A stretch of DNA of 8,479 bases from Candidatus Wolframiiraptor sp. EX4484-121 (GCA_002255105.1 NJEK01000021.1:1-8479), one strand, 5' to 3'. Positions 1 through 6,370 are shown, numbered from the stretch's first letter. The notes: generated from the sequence alone by a model not told the origin. A program made the numbers and translations.

Positions 1-20
1 TTTGAAGCGGCTAAAAATCT

Positions 21-34
21 GTAAATCATTTAAG
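21..34 (+). promoter_or_regulatory. Candidate TATA box for the HAD phosphatase gene
   Basis: The stretch GTAAATCATTTAAG is centred about 28-30 bases before ATG 58. That spacing would put the transcription start at or just before the start codon, giving a leaderless mRNA. The match to an archaeal TATA box is only moderate. The GGTGGG at 34-39 is too far from the ATG to act as a normal ribosome binding site. Confidence 0.35.
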
Positions 35-57
35 GTGGGATTATACAATCACTCGCG

Positions 58-855
58 ATGAAGAAGCATTACAGGGCGTTCATCCTAGATCTGGATGGAT
101 GCGTATATATCGGAGATCGGCTGATCCCCGGATCCGATAGAGCCGTAGAGAAGTTGAGGGAGGTTGGGGTTAAGGTGATGTATCTCACCAATAACTCGGG
201 CCACACGTCGGAGGAATATTGTGATAAGCTCAGGAATTTGGGCATCGAATGCGTTGAGGAACAGGTCTTAACGTCGGGCGAGGCCGCCGCAACCTACATA
301 ATGGGGAGTTCGGGGAGGAGTAAGATATTACCGATAACTGGGAGGGGGTTCAAAGAATACTGTAAGAGGATTGGGCATACATTACTCCCGATCGAGAGAT
401 GGGATGAGGCGGAGTATGTTGTAGTTGGATTGGATCGCGAGGTGGATTACCGGAAGCTCAGGGCGGGTCTTAGAGCGATTCTGAAGGGGGCGAAGTTCGT
501 GGCGACGAACGCGGATAGAACCTACCCGACTCCGGATGGACTTGATCCGGGGGCTGGGGCGATAGTGGCGGCTTTGAGGGAGTCATCTGGGGTCGAGCCC
601 GTGGTCATAGGTAAGCCTTCAAGGATAATCATGGAATCCGCTTTGAGGAGGCTTGAGATGGAACCTGATGAGATTTTAGTGGTTGGGGATAGGTTTGAGA
701 CCGATATATTGGCCGGAAAGAATATTGGAGCCGACACAGCCCTGGTCCTAACGGGCGTTTCGAGGAGAGAAGATATTGTAGATCTACCGCAAAATCTTAC
801 GCCGACCTACGTGGCTGAAGATCTGCTCAAATTGGTTGAGCTGATTTATGCTTAG
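58..855 (+). CDS. HAD superfamily class IIA phosphatase (NagD-like)
   Basis: This is a cytoplasmic phosphatase of the HAD-IIA subfamily (NagD / phosphoglycolate or 4-nitrophenyl phosphatase type). All four HAD motifs are visible: motif I DLDGCVYIG with nucleophile Asp11 and acid/base Asp13, motif II LTNNS (44-48), motif III Lys186 in VIGKPS, and motif IV VVGDRFETDI with Asp211 and Asp216. The class IIA cap lies between motifs II and III, and the family sequence NADRTYPTPDG sits at 151-161. At 265 residues it is full length for the family. ATG 58 is the only usable start, because an in-frame stop lies at 31-33 with no start codon between. An A/T-rich box sits about 28 bases upstream. The 3' end overlaps the convergent Lrp gene by 29 bases. 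The family is clear, but the physiological substrate cannot be read from sequence. Confidence 0.93.
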   Translation: MKKHYRAFILDLDGCVYIGDRLIPGSDRAVEKLREVGVKVMYLTNNSGHTSEEYCDKLRNLGIECVEEQVLTSGEAAATYIMGSSGRSKILPITGRGFKEYCKRIGHTLLPIERWDEAEYVVVGLDREVDYRKLRAGLRAILKGAKFVATNADRTYPTPDGLDPGAGAIVAALRESSGVEPVVIGKPSRIIMESALRRLEMEPDEILVVGDRFETDILAGKNIGADTALVLTGVSRREDIVDLPQNLTPTYVAEDLLKLVELIYA

Positions 856-1312
856 GGATGGGTAAGGCGTAATCCTCCTTTATCGTCCTCAAAACGATCC
901 TAGTCTCGGTGGACGCCACCCCATCGAGGGATCCGATCTGGTCGAGTATCCTCGCCAAGCTCTCCCTCCCATCAGTCCTAAGCTTGATCAAGCAATAATA
1001 GTCTCCTGTAACGTCATAGATTTCCTGGACTTCCGGCATCTCGGCCAAAGCCCTTAAGACATCTTCATACTTGGCCGGCTGAGCAGTTATCGCTACGAAG
1101 GCTGTGAGGGTGAAGCCGAGCTTCTCGGGATCTAAGATGGCTTGAAATCTCCTTATGACGCCTAACTTTAAGAGCTTCTGAATCCGAGAGTAGATCGCCG
1201 CCTCGCTCATTCCAAGCTTCCTCGATATCTGGGAGTATGAGGCCCTCCCATCGCTTTGGAGTATTTCCAGTATCTTAAGGTCCTTCTCATCTAGGCCATG
1301 CTTGAGCTTCAT
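827..1312 (-). CDS. Lrp/AsnC family transcriptional regulator
   Basis: A typical archaeal Lrp/AsnC regulator of 161 residues. The N-terminal helix-turn-helix begins with LDEKDLKILEILQSDGR (7-23) and has its recognition helix around MSEAAIYSRIQKL (35-47). The C-terminal RAM/ligand-sensing domain (about 68-150) contains the family's beta-alpha-beta-beta pattern, including the conserved EIYDVTGDYYCLIKLR. These proteins usually form dimers to octamers, bind DNA, and often sense amino acids. No amino-acid biosynthesis gene adjoins it, so its target is unknown; autoregulation at its own promoter is plausible but not shown. ATG 1312 is preferred because a strong TATA-like box lies about 29 bases upstream. 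The 3' end overlaps the HAD gene by 29 bases. Confidence 0.95.
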   Translation of the reverse strand: MKLKHGLDEKDLKILEILQSDGRASYSQISRKLGMSEAAIYSRIQKLLKLGVIRRFQAILDPEKLGFTLTAFVAITAQPAKYEDVLRALAEMPEVQEIYDVTGDYYCLIKLRTDGRESLARILDQIGSLDGVASTETRIVLRTIKEDYALPIPKHKSAQPI

Positions 1313-1333
1313 CGCAATATCTACTTCGGGATT

Positions 1334-1353
1334 GATTATAAATTTTATAAATT
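1334..1353 (-). promoter_or_regulatory. TATA box region of the Lrp/AsnC gene
   Basis: Read on the minus strand, this stretch is AATTTATAAAATTTATAATC, in effect two overlapping TATA boxes. The nearer one is centred about 29 bases before ATG 1312, the distance expected for a leaderless or nearly leaderless archaeal transcript. No Shine-Dalgarno sequence lies in front of the ATG, which agrees with this reading. The doubling could also offer a second start site or a site for self-repression. Confidence 0.55.
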
Positions 1354-1400
1354 CGCCATCAATTCGGCTCGGCGGTTAAAAGCCCCCTAAATAAGCTTTC

Positions 1401-1425
1401 AAAAGATCTCCGCTTTGGGGAAAGC
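1401..1425 (-). terminator. Possible hairpin terminator after the methyltransferase gene
   Basis: On the minus strand, a 5-bp stem with a 4-base loop (GCTTT-CCCC-AAAGC, 1425 to 1412) begins within the TAG stop codon of the methyltransferase. It is followed by GGAGATC and then TTTT at 1404-1401. Flanking TCTCCG (1407-1412) and CGGAGA (1431-1436) could form a competing, longer outer stem. The short T-run makes this only a weak candidate. Confidence 0.25.
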
Positions 1426-2216
1426 TATCTCGGAGACTTCTCGGCCACGACCACATGCAATACGGCGTGCTTCATGGAACTCTTTAGCTTAACCAGCAGC
1501 CTCTCCAATAACTCAAATAGGGGCTCCGGTATGAAGGGTGTGAACAATCCCCAGTGACAGCACCCCATGAGCTTGACAGGCTTAAAGCCGTGGGTTGAGA
1601 GTAGTTCTTGGACTTCTAGGCCCGTGTGCCCGACCTCGTAGATGAGGGTCGGTGGAATGGACTCGCCGAGGAAGGGAATCTTATCGGCAGGTATCTTGAG
1701 CAGCCTCCTGATTAGATTGAGATGCTCCCTATTCAGCGTGGAGATTATGCATAATCCCCTGATCTCCAAAACCCTTGAAAACTCTGAAATCGCTTTCTCA
1801 GGCTCCTGGAAGTGGTCGAAGGTTAAGGTGCATAATAAGCCCCTGAAAGACCCCTCTCTGAAGGGAAGATTCTCCCCATCGGCCAAGACCACGTGAACGC
1901 TCTCCCCAAGTCCGCGGGCTTCCAGCTTCTTGAGGAAAATCTTCAGCATATTCAGGCTTAGATCTACAGATATTACCTCGACTCCCCTCTCAGCCGATTT
2001 CAGAGAGTATCTTCCAGACCCGCATCCAACATCTAGCATCGGGGACTCCAGCCTCTTAAGCCATCCGCTCAAAACCCCCTCCTCGCATCTCTCAAGCCTC
2101 CTAGTGAGGTAGAGGAATCGCGAGCGATCATAGATCTCTGCCAAGTCATCGTAGAGCTTTCTAACACCATCCTTCCCCTCCAAGATCCTAAACCTTATCC
2201 GAGGCAACTTCCCCAT
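1425..2216 (-). CDS. Class I SAM-dependent methyltransferase
   Basis: A Rossmann-fold methyltransferase of 263 residues from the chosen start. SAM-binding motif I is LDVGCGSGR (61-69), followed by SVDLS with the acidic residue that binds ribose (Asp85). ADGENLPF (112-119) is the adenine-side motif, and the FDHFQEPEKAI stretch matches the post-motif region of the Methyltransf_11/UbiE-like group. Substrate unknown: small-molecule, lipid and quinone methylation are all possible. The open frame extends to 2366, but those 50 extra codons are antisense to the start of the divergent deacetylase gene. ATG 2216 is preferred because it has a TATA-like box about 28 bases upstream and a GGGGAGGGG stretch just ahead. 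The C-terminal part (about 190-263), with Cys-Cys-His in GCCHWG, is not assigned to any family. Confidence 0.85.
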   Translation of the reverse strand: MGKLPRIRFRILEGKDGVRKLYDDLAEIYDRSRFLYLTRRLERCEEGVLSGWLKRLESPMLDVGCGSGRYSLKSAERGVEVISVDLSLNMLKIFLKKLEARGLGESVHVVLADGENLPFREGSFRGLLCTLTFDHFQEPEKAISEFSRVLEIRGLCIISTLNREHLNLIRRLLKIPADKIPFLGESIPPTLIYEVGHTGLEVQELLSTHGFKPVKLMGCCHWGLFTPFIPEPLFELLERLLVKLKSSMKHAVLHVVVAEKSPR

Positions 2217-2234
2217 CCGAAAAATCCCCTCCCC

Positions 2235-2253
2235 GTAAAAATATCTAATAGTT
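2235..2253. promoter_or_regulatory. Shared A/T-rich promoter element between divergent genes
   Basis: The only A/T-rich block in the 81-base gap reads GTAAAAATATCTAATAGTT on the plus strand. Leftward, its centre is about 28 bases from methyltransferase ATG 2216, the spacing of a leaderless promoter. Rightward, it would give a leader of roughly 30 bases ahead of the deacetylase GTG, which has its own GGAGG. One element may therefore serve both directions. This rests on spacing and composition only. Confidence 0.4.
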
Positions 2254-2285
2254 AGTCTCTCCCAGTCTCCTAGACGGCTGATCTT

Positions 2286-2290
2286 GGAGG
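2286..2290 (+). promoter_or_regulatory. Ribosome binding site fixing the deacetylase GTG start
   Basis: GGAGG lies 7 bases before GTG 2298 and supports that codon as the start, even though the gene begins with GTG. Confidence 0.7.
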
Positions 2291-2297
2291 GCTGTCT

Positions 2298-3260
2298 GTG
2301 AGCAGATGTAGGGTGGGTGTGGTCTACGGCGAGGAGATGCTCCTCTACAGCTTCCCCCAACCCCATCCATTTAGGAAGGATAGGATCGAGAGATTCTATG
2401 AGAAGCTCCCGGAACTTGAGAGTGAGTTCCCCGGCCAGATAGTGAGGGTTAAGCCTAGGATGGCCGCCCTCGAAGAGGTATTATCCTATCATGAGAGGGA
2501 GTACGTCGACTTCGTCAAGAGCATGTCCATGGATGGGCGTGGATACTTGGATTATGGCGACACACCCGCCTTCAAGGGATGCTATGAGGCCTCCCTCTAC
2601 GTCGTCGGATCAACCCTCAAGCTCGTGGATCTGGTCATGAGGGGTGAGATAGATCATGGGTTCAATCCCATGGGCGGCCTGCATCACGCGAGGAAGGGTA
2701 GGGCCGCTGGGTTCTGCATCTTCAACGACGCCTCGATAGCGATAAAATATCTCCTGGATAAGGTTGGATTGAAGGAGGTCCTCTACGTCGATATCGACGC
2801 ACATCATGGGGATGGGGTCTTCTACGACTTCTACTACGATAAGCGGTTGAAGCATGTAGACTTCCACCAGGATGGCAGAACCCTGTATCCGGGAACCGGC
2901 TTCGCCCATGAGAGGGGTGGTGGGGAGGCGGCTGGAACCAAGCTCAACATACCCCTGATGCCGGGAGCGGGGGTCAGCGAGTTCATGGAGAATTGGGAGA
3001 GGCTCGTCGAGAGATTTCTAAACGACGTTAACCCGGAGTTCATCCTGCTCCAGGCCGGAGCCGACGGGCTTATAGGAGATCCATTAACCGGGCTCGAATA
3101 CACGGAGGAGGTCCACTACTTCGTCGCAAGGAGATTACACAAGCTCGCGAAGGAGATGTGTGAAGGTAGGATCGTCGCCATGGGCGGAGGAGGCTATAAC
3201 AGGGATAATGTTGTGAAGGCTTGGTCGGCGGTCGTCAGAGCTCTCGCTACTCCACCCTAA
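2298..3260 (+). CDS. Histone deacetylase family zinc hydrolase (AcuC/HDAC-like)
   Basis: A 320-residue arginase/deacetylase-fold enzyme of the class I HDAC/AcuC family, which removes acyl groups from lysine side chains or polyamines. The active site is complete. The His-His charge-relay pair is His129-His130 in GLHHARKGRAAGFC. The zinc ligands are Asp167 and His169 in VDIDAHHGDG, plus Asp256 in QAGADGLIGDPL. The transition-state tyrosine is Tyr300 in MGGGGYN. Asp88 in GDTP matches the substrate-binding Asp on the rim. The N-terminus (GVVYGEEMLLY, then HPFRKDR) is where the family normally begins, and GTG 2298 has a GGAGG site. The natural target (chromatin protein such as Alba or histone, a metabolic enzyme, or a small molecule) cannot be told from sequence. 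It is divergent from the methyltransferase and overlaps the convergent hsp20 gene by 14 bases. Confidence 0.95.
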   Translation: MSRCRVGVVYGEEMLLYSFPQPHPFRKDRIERFYEKLPELESEFPGQIVRVKPRMAALEEVLSYHEREYVDFVKSMSMDGRGYLDYGDTPAFKGCYEASLYVVGSTLKLVDLVMRGEIDHGFNPMGGLHHARKGRAAGFCIFNDASIAIKYLLDKVGLKEVLYVDIDAHHGDGVFYDFYYDKRLKHVDFHQDGRTLYPGTGFAHERGGGEAAGTKLNIPLMPGAGVSEFMENWERLVERFLNDVNPEFILLQAGADGLIGDPLTGLEYTEEVHYFVARRLHKLAKEMCEGRIVAMGGGGYNRDNVVKAWSAVVRALATPP

Positions 3261-3657
3261 TCCTGAACCCCCTAAGCCTCTTCCTCGCAACCACCTCTAG
3301 GACTCCATCCTTGTATCTGGCTCTTACGCTCGTTGGATCTATCTCCACCGGGAGCTCGATGTGGAGCAGGTATTTTCTCTCACCCCTTATCGGGGATCTG
3401 CATGGGGCCTCCACCCTGATGTAATTCTCCCCAACCCTCAGATCTATCTCCTCCTTGCTCGAGCCGGGCATGTCGGCGGTGAAGATCACCTCGTCTCCGG
3501 ACTCGTATAGGTTGTGGAGAGGGGTTATGCATCCCCTCATCCCCTCCGTCTCCTTAATCCTCCTGATGAACTCATCTTCAATCCTATTCATCTCCTCCTC
3601 AATCCTCCTAAACTCGTCCAACAAGATCCTCCAAAGAGGCCTTCTCCTATAACTCAT
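3247..3657 (-). CDS. Small heat shock protein, Hsp20/alpha-crystallin family
   Basis: An ATP-independent holdase chaperone of 136 residues. A charged, helical N-terminal arm rich in Arg and Glu (LWRILLDEFRRIEEEMNRIE) precedes the alpha-crystallin domain. That domain starts near PLHNLYESGDEV, has the ADMPGSSKEEIDL segment, and ends in the signature YKDGVLEV. The final residues include I-R-V, matching the C-terminal I-x-I/V motif that links dimers into oligomers. The frame can begin at GTG 3666, but ATG 3657 is preferred because it has GGTG within a G-rich stretch at 6-base spacing. It lies 12 bases after the stop of the PAC2 gene, so the two are likely co-transcribed. The 3' end overlaps the deacetylase gene by 14 bases. 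Confidence 0.93.
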   Translation of the reverse strand: MSYRRRPLWRILLDEFRRIEEEMNRIEDEFIRRIKETEGMRGCITPLHNLYESGDEVIFTADMPGSSKEEIDLRVGENYIRVEAPCRSPIRGERKYLLHIELPVEIDPTSVRARYKDGVLEVVARKRLRGFRIRVE

Positions 3658-3661
3658 CCAT

Positions 3662-3670
3662 CCCACCCCC
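3662..3670 (-). promoter_or_regulatory. Ribosome binding site for hsp20
   Basis: On the minus strand this reads GGGGGTGGG, beginning at the last base of the PAC2 stop codon. The GGTG within it sits 6 bases before ATG 3657, favouring that ATG over GTG 3666, which has no such site. Confidence 0.5.
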
Positions 3671-4431
3671 TACAGGTAGACCGGCGGTAGCTCAAGCTCC
3701 CTAGACTTCTGAACTCCTTGCATCATCCTACTCGTCCTTCTCATAAGGTCTCTAAGCCTAAGCTTAAGCTCCTCGGCGCTCTCCAGCAAAGGCTTAACGT
3801 CCAGCTCGATGTGCAGGATCTTCGAGAGATATTTGACGACCTCTGCCGCCGATCCCGGATCGGGGTAATTGAAGTGCGATTGAGCAGAGACTAGGATCGT
3901 GTCTATCTTCCTCCTCGCGCCCTCCTTGATCAGCATCCCCTTAATCCCGGCTATGAACCCATCCTTAAACATATCAATCCCCGTGGCCTCATGGAGTTTT
4001 CTGGCTAGCTCGGCGTTGCTCGCCAAGAGGTAGACCTTAGGCTTATCGATGTTCAATCTATTAGGCTCGGGGATTCCGGTTAGGGATATCAGGAGTTTGG
4101 GCTTCTTAGATTCGATCCAATTCATCAGCTCTCGGCTAAACGGCTTCACTATCGAGGCCGGAACCGGAACGTCCGAGAGGATGGCCAGCAAGTTATCCTT
4201 CCTATAGATCCGGATCAGCTCCAGGATCCTCCCGTCTCTAACGGAGATTATCGGCGGAAGGGCCTCTACATCCATGTATCCAACCTCCTTCATTCCAAGC
4301 CTGTCGGCTATGAATGAGGCCGCTATCGACCCAACAAGGCCCACGTCGGGAAACCCCTCGATTATTATGAACTCCTCACCCTCGATCGGCTCCACCTCAA
4401 CTATCTCAACACCCTCATAAGGTTCCTTCAT
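3670..4431 (-). CDS. PAC2 family proteasome assembly chaperone with HbYX tail (PbaB-like)
   Basis: A PAC2-domain protein of 253 residues. The core begins FIIIEGFPDVGLVGSIAASF (21-40), followed by the conserved VGYMDVEALPP, which is diagnostic of the archaeal PAC2/DUF75 family. The last ~40 residues are a charged helix (SAEELKLRLRDLMRRTSRM) leading to the C-terminus ELPPVYL. The final V-Y-L fits the HbYX (hydrophobic-Tyr-any) motif by which PbaB-type chaperones and proteasome-activating ATPases dock into pockets of the 20S alpha ring. It is divergent from a proteasome beta gene, which supports a proteasome role. The frame extends to ATG 4506, but that region contains a strong TATA box 31 bases before ATG 4431, so 4431 is chosen. 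It probably forms an operon with hsp20. Confidence 0.9.
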   Translation of the reverse strand: MKEPYEGVEIVEVEPIEGEEFIIIEGFPDVGLVGSIAASFIADRLGMKEVGYMDVEALPPIISVRDGRILELIRIYRKDNLLAILSDVPVPASIVKPFSRELMNWIESKKPKLLISLTGIPEPNRLNIDKPKVYLLASNAELARKLHEATGIDMFKDGFIAGIKGMLIKEGARRKIDTILVSAQSHFNYPDPGSAAEVVKYLSKILHIELDVKPLLESAEELKLRLRDLMRRTSRMMQGVQKSRELELPPVYL

Positions 4432-4455
4432 CAAGTAAGCTCGACACGCGATCCT

Positions 4456-4470
4456 TGATAAATTTATTGG
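4456..4470 (-). promoter_or_regulatory. TATA box of the PAC2 gene
   Basis: The minus strand reads CCAATAAATTTATCA, a good archaeal TATA-like element centred about 31 bases before ATG 4431. It lies inside the longest open frame of the PAC2 gene, so it argues for the shorter protein and a nearly leaderless mRNA. Confidence 0.6.
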
Positions 4471-4507
4471 TGATTTGCCCGGGTCTATGTCCACGGCTTT
4501 AGACATC

Positions 4508-4517
4508 TATGTTTAAG
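4508..4517 (+). promoter_or_regulatory. Candidate TATA element of the proteasome beta gene
   Basis: The stretch TATGTTTAAG is centred about 38-39 bases before ATG 4552. It would give a leader of roughly a dozen bases, which could include the weak AGGTTA at 4541-4546. The match is modest. Confidence 0.3.
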
Positions 4518-4551
4518 AGGAGGCTTAGGGAGAGATCTTTAGGTTAAGACC

Positions 4552-5157
4552 ATGGCTCAGCAGTATCCGTATCCTGGAGCCACAACCCTAGGGATTAAGG
4601 GCAAGAACTCCGTCGTCCTGGCGTCGGAGAAGAGGCTTGCCTATGGATACTTCGTCGTGAGCAAGACCGTGAGAAAAGTATTCCAGATAACTCATAAGAT
4701 AGGAGCGGCCTGCGCGGGACTCGTCGGGGATATGCAGAGCTTGATTAGGGATGCTCAAGCCGAGGTAAACCTCTATAGATATAGGTATGGGATGGAGCCT
4801 ACGGTCAGAGGGGTTGCGAAGATCCTCTCAAACTACCTATTCAAAAGCAGGTCTCTACCATATCTAACCGAGACCATAGTGGGCGGATTCGATGAAACCG
4901 GAGCCCATGTAATAGTTTTGGATCCGCTCGGCTCGATGATCGAGGACGATTACGCGGTCGTCGGGACGGGTGCGGAGATAGCGATAGGGGTGATCGAGAG
5001 CACATATAGGCCTGATATGGGTATGGAGGAGCTGAGGGAGCTCGCGTTGAAGGCGATTAAGGCGTCGATAGCCAGGGATGCCGCGAGCGGGAATGGGATA
5101 GATCTCTTAATCTTCACGGATGAGGGGCTTAGGGTTAATGAAACGATAAATCTCTGA
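4552..5157 (+). CDS. psmB: 20S proteasome beta subunit, noncanonical (Thr1 position is Ala)
   Basis: A 201-residue proteasome beta-type subunit of the Ntn-hydrolase fold, part of the inner rings of the 20S core. Recognisable segments include GATTLGIKG, VLASEKRLAYG, AGLVGDMQSLIRDAQAE, IVGGFDETG, VLDPLGSMIEDDYAVVGTG and RDAASGNGIDL. Aligned without gaps to the Thermoplasma-type start (TTTVGI...E17...K33), Ala10 falls on the Thr1 position. Glu26 then matches Glu17 and Lys42 matches Lys33; Asp176 and Ser179 match the Asp166/Ser169 pair. The subunit may therefore be unprocessed or inactive and need a partner with Thr1. Crenarchaeal genomes are known to carry such a second beta type (Pro/Gly-Ala-Thr start). 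A cleavage that exposes Thr11 cannot be excluded. It is divergent from a PAC2 chaperone gene and followed closely by ribK. Confidence 0.95.
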   Translation: MAQQYPYPGATTLGIKGKNSVVLASEKRLAYGYFVVSKTVRKVFQITHKIGAACAGLVGDMQSLIRDAQAEVNLYRYRYGMEPTVRGVAKILSNYLFKSRSLPYLTETIVGGFDETGAHVIVLDPLGSMIEDDYAVVGTGAEIAIGVIESTYRPDMGMEELRELALKAIKASIARDAASGNGIDLLIFTDEGLRVNETINL

Positions 5158-5185
5158 GTAAATCGCCCGCGGAATTTCGTGAATC

Positions 5186-5189
5186 GGTG
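5186..5189 (+). promoter_or_regulatory. Ribosome binding site for ribK
   Basis: GGTG lies 6 bases before ATG 5196, the same motif and spacing as at hsp20. It overlaps the alternative GTG start at 5187, so the two readings exclude each other. Confidence 0.4.
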
Positions 5190-5195
5190 TTCTCG

Positions 5196-5912
5196 ATGAC
5201 GCTCTTAAGCCATAAGGAGAGGATCCTGATATTCTTGGCCGGGAGAAATGCCTTCGCGGAAAGCGTGGAGATCTCAACTTCAAGACTCGCGGAGGCATTG
5301 AAGATCTCACAGCAGACGGCTTCGAGGCTCTTAATCCAGCTTGAGGAGGAAGGCTACATCGCTAGGAGGAGATGCGGAAAGGCGAGGAGGATAAAGCTAA
5401 CCGAGAAGGGCTTAAAAGAGCTCCTCGACGTGTATCTAACCCTTAAGGGGATCTTGGAGAGGCCGATAGAGATTAGGCTCGAGGGGAGGGTTTTCACAGG
5501 ACTATCTGAGGGGGCATACTATCTCCAAATACCATACTACTTGAGGCAGTTCGAGGAGAAGCTCGGATTCAGGCCATATCCCGGGACGCTCAACATCAGG
5601 CTAATGAACAGGGATTCGATAATGAATAGGATTCTATTGGAGAAGGCGGCCGACATAAGGATCGAGGGATTCAAGGACGGTAGAAGAGCCTACGGCGGAG
5701 CTAAATGCGTCTTGGCCAGATTAAATGATTGCGAAGATGTCGCCATAGTCTTTATCGAGAGGACGCATTACGGCGAGGACGTGGTTGAGGTAGTGGCCCC
5801 GAACTGCCTGAGAGAGAAGCTTGGGTTGAAGGATGGAGATAGGGTGTATGTGTGCGTCAAGCTCCCATCGAAGAGCCTCTATCAAGCAGCTCTTAGGGAT
5901 TATAGATCTTGA
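5196..5912 (+). CDS. ribK: CTP-dependent riboflavin kinase with N-terminal winged helix
   Basis: An archaeal riboflavin kinase (DUF120/RibK) that uses CTP to convert riboflavin to FMN. The N-terminal ~80 residues are a MarR-like winged helix (ISTSRLAEALKISQQTASRL, then a wing and LTEKGLKELL), a common fusion in this family that suggests DNA binding or flavin-responsive regulation. The kinase domain (about 90-225) shows GRVFTGLSEGAYYL, GFRPYPGTLNIRL, YGGAKC, and ERTHYGEDVVEVVAP followed by LREKLGLKDGDRVYV, all hallmark segments. The frame may start at GTG 5187 (three residues longer), but ATG 5196 has GGTG at good spacing. It follows psmB by 38 bases and is probably co-transcribed with it. Its 3' end overlaps ribL, which encodes the next pathway step, by 20 bases. 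Confidence 0.95.
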   Translation: MTLLSHKERILIFLAGRNAFAESVEISTSRLAEALKISQQTASRLLIQLEEEGYIARRRCGKARRIKLTEKGLKELLDVYLTLKGILERPIEIRLEGRVFTGLSEGAYYLQIPYYLRQFEEKLGFRPYPGTLNIRLMNRDSIMNRILLEKAADIRIEGFKDGRRAYGGAKCVLARLNDCEDVAIVFIERTHYGEDVVEVVAPNCLREKLGLKDGDRVYVCVKLPSKSLYQAALRDYRS

Positions 5913-6339
5913 GTATCCTCTCGATTATCTCCGTGCTACTATTCAATTTTCCGATGGAATATTTCTTAGCGACCACTATATGCACGTCTATCCCCTTCTC
6001 CTTACAAAATTTCTCGAACTCCTTTCTAAACTCCTCCTGATCGTATCCGAAGACCACCACATCCGGCTTAACCCTCTCGATCACCTTCTCGAAGGAGAAC
6101 GGCATGTATCCCAGGATCGCCTCGTCGACGGGCTTAAGCATGGAGACCATGTATCTCCTAGCCTCCTCATCGAAGATAGGATCCCTCCCCTTATTCCTCC
6201 TAATGGTCTCATCCCTCGCGATCAAGACCACGAGCTTACCATCCGACCCGGCGAGCTTCTTCGCCTCCTCCAAGAGCCTTACATGGCCTGGGTGGAGCAT
6301 GTCGAATGCCCCGGTGGTTAACACTATCTTTCCAGCCAT
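5893..6339 (-). CDS. ribL: FAD synthetase (archaeal FMN adenylyltransferase)
   Basis: A cytidylyltransferase-fold nucleotidyltransferase of 148 residues that makes FAD from FMN and a nucleoside triphosphate. The nucleotide-binding signature TTGAFDMLHPGHVRLLEEAK contains the HxGH motif (His16-Pro-Gly-His19). PDVVVFGYDQ and the C-terminal LNSSTEIIERI (the SSTxI-type motif) fit RibL closely. Related glycerol-3-phosphate or ethanolamine-phosphate cytidylyltransferases are the main alternative, but the neighbouring ribK makes FAD synthesis much more likely. The frame also allows ATG 6357 (six residues longer). The shorter start begins right before the first beta strand, as in relatives, and a TATA-like box would place transcription start near 6350, downstream of 6357. 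It overlaps ribK by 20 bases tail-to-tail. Confidence 0.93.
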   Translation of the reverse strand: MAGKIVLTTGAFDMLHPGHVRLLEEAKKLAGSDGKLVVLIARDETIRRNKGRDPIFDEEARRYMVSMLKPVDEAILGYMPFSFEKVIERVKPDVVVFGYDQEEFRKEFEKFCKEKGIDVHIVVAKKYSIGKLNSSTEIIERILKIYNP

Positions 6340-6370
6340 CTCGGTCGGGGGAATCATGATCGACCCGATC

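Noticed and set aside
1407..1436. TCTCCG...CGGAGA inverted repeat as a regulatory operator
   Set aside because: It straddles the methyltransferase stop codon and is far from any start; it fits better as part of a weak 3' hairpin.
2217..2366. 50-codon N-terminal extension of the methyltransferase frame
   Set aside because: It is antisense to the first 69 bases of the deacetylase gene, contains the shared promoter region, and shows no domain sequence.
2610..3103. Minus-strand open frames of 99 and 89 codons within the deacetylase gene
   Set aside because: They are opposite a gene with a full active-site motif set and have no plausible start signals or family features.
5833..6321. Long open frame of 162 codons on the plus strand across ribK and ribL
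   Set aside because: It is the antisense shadow of ribL, whose catalytic motifs are clear; its translation shows no recognisable domain.
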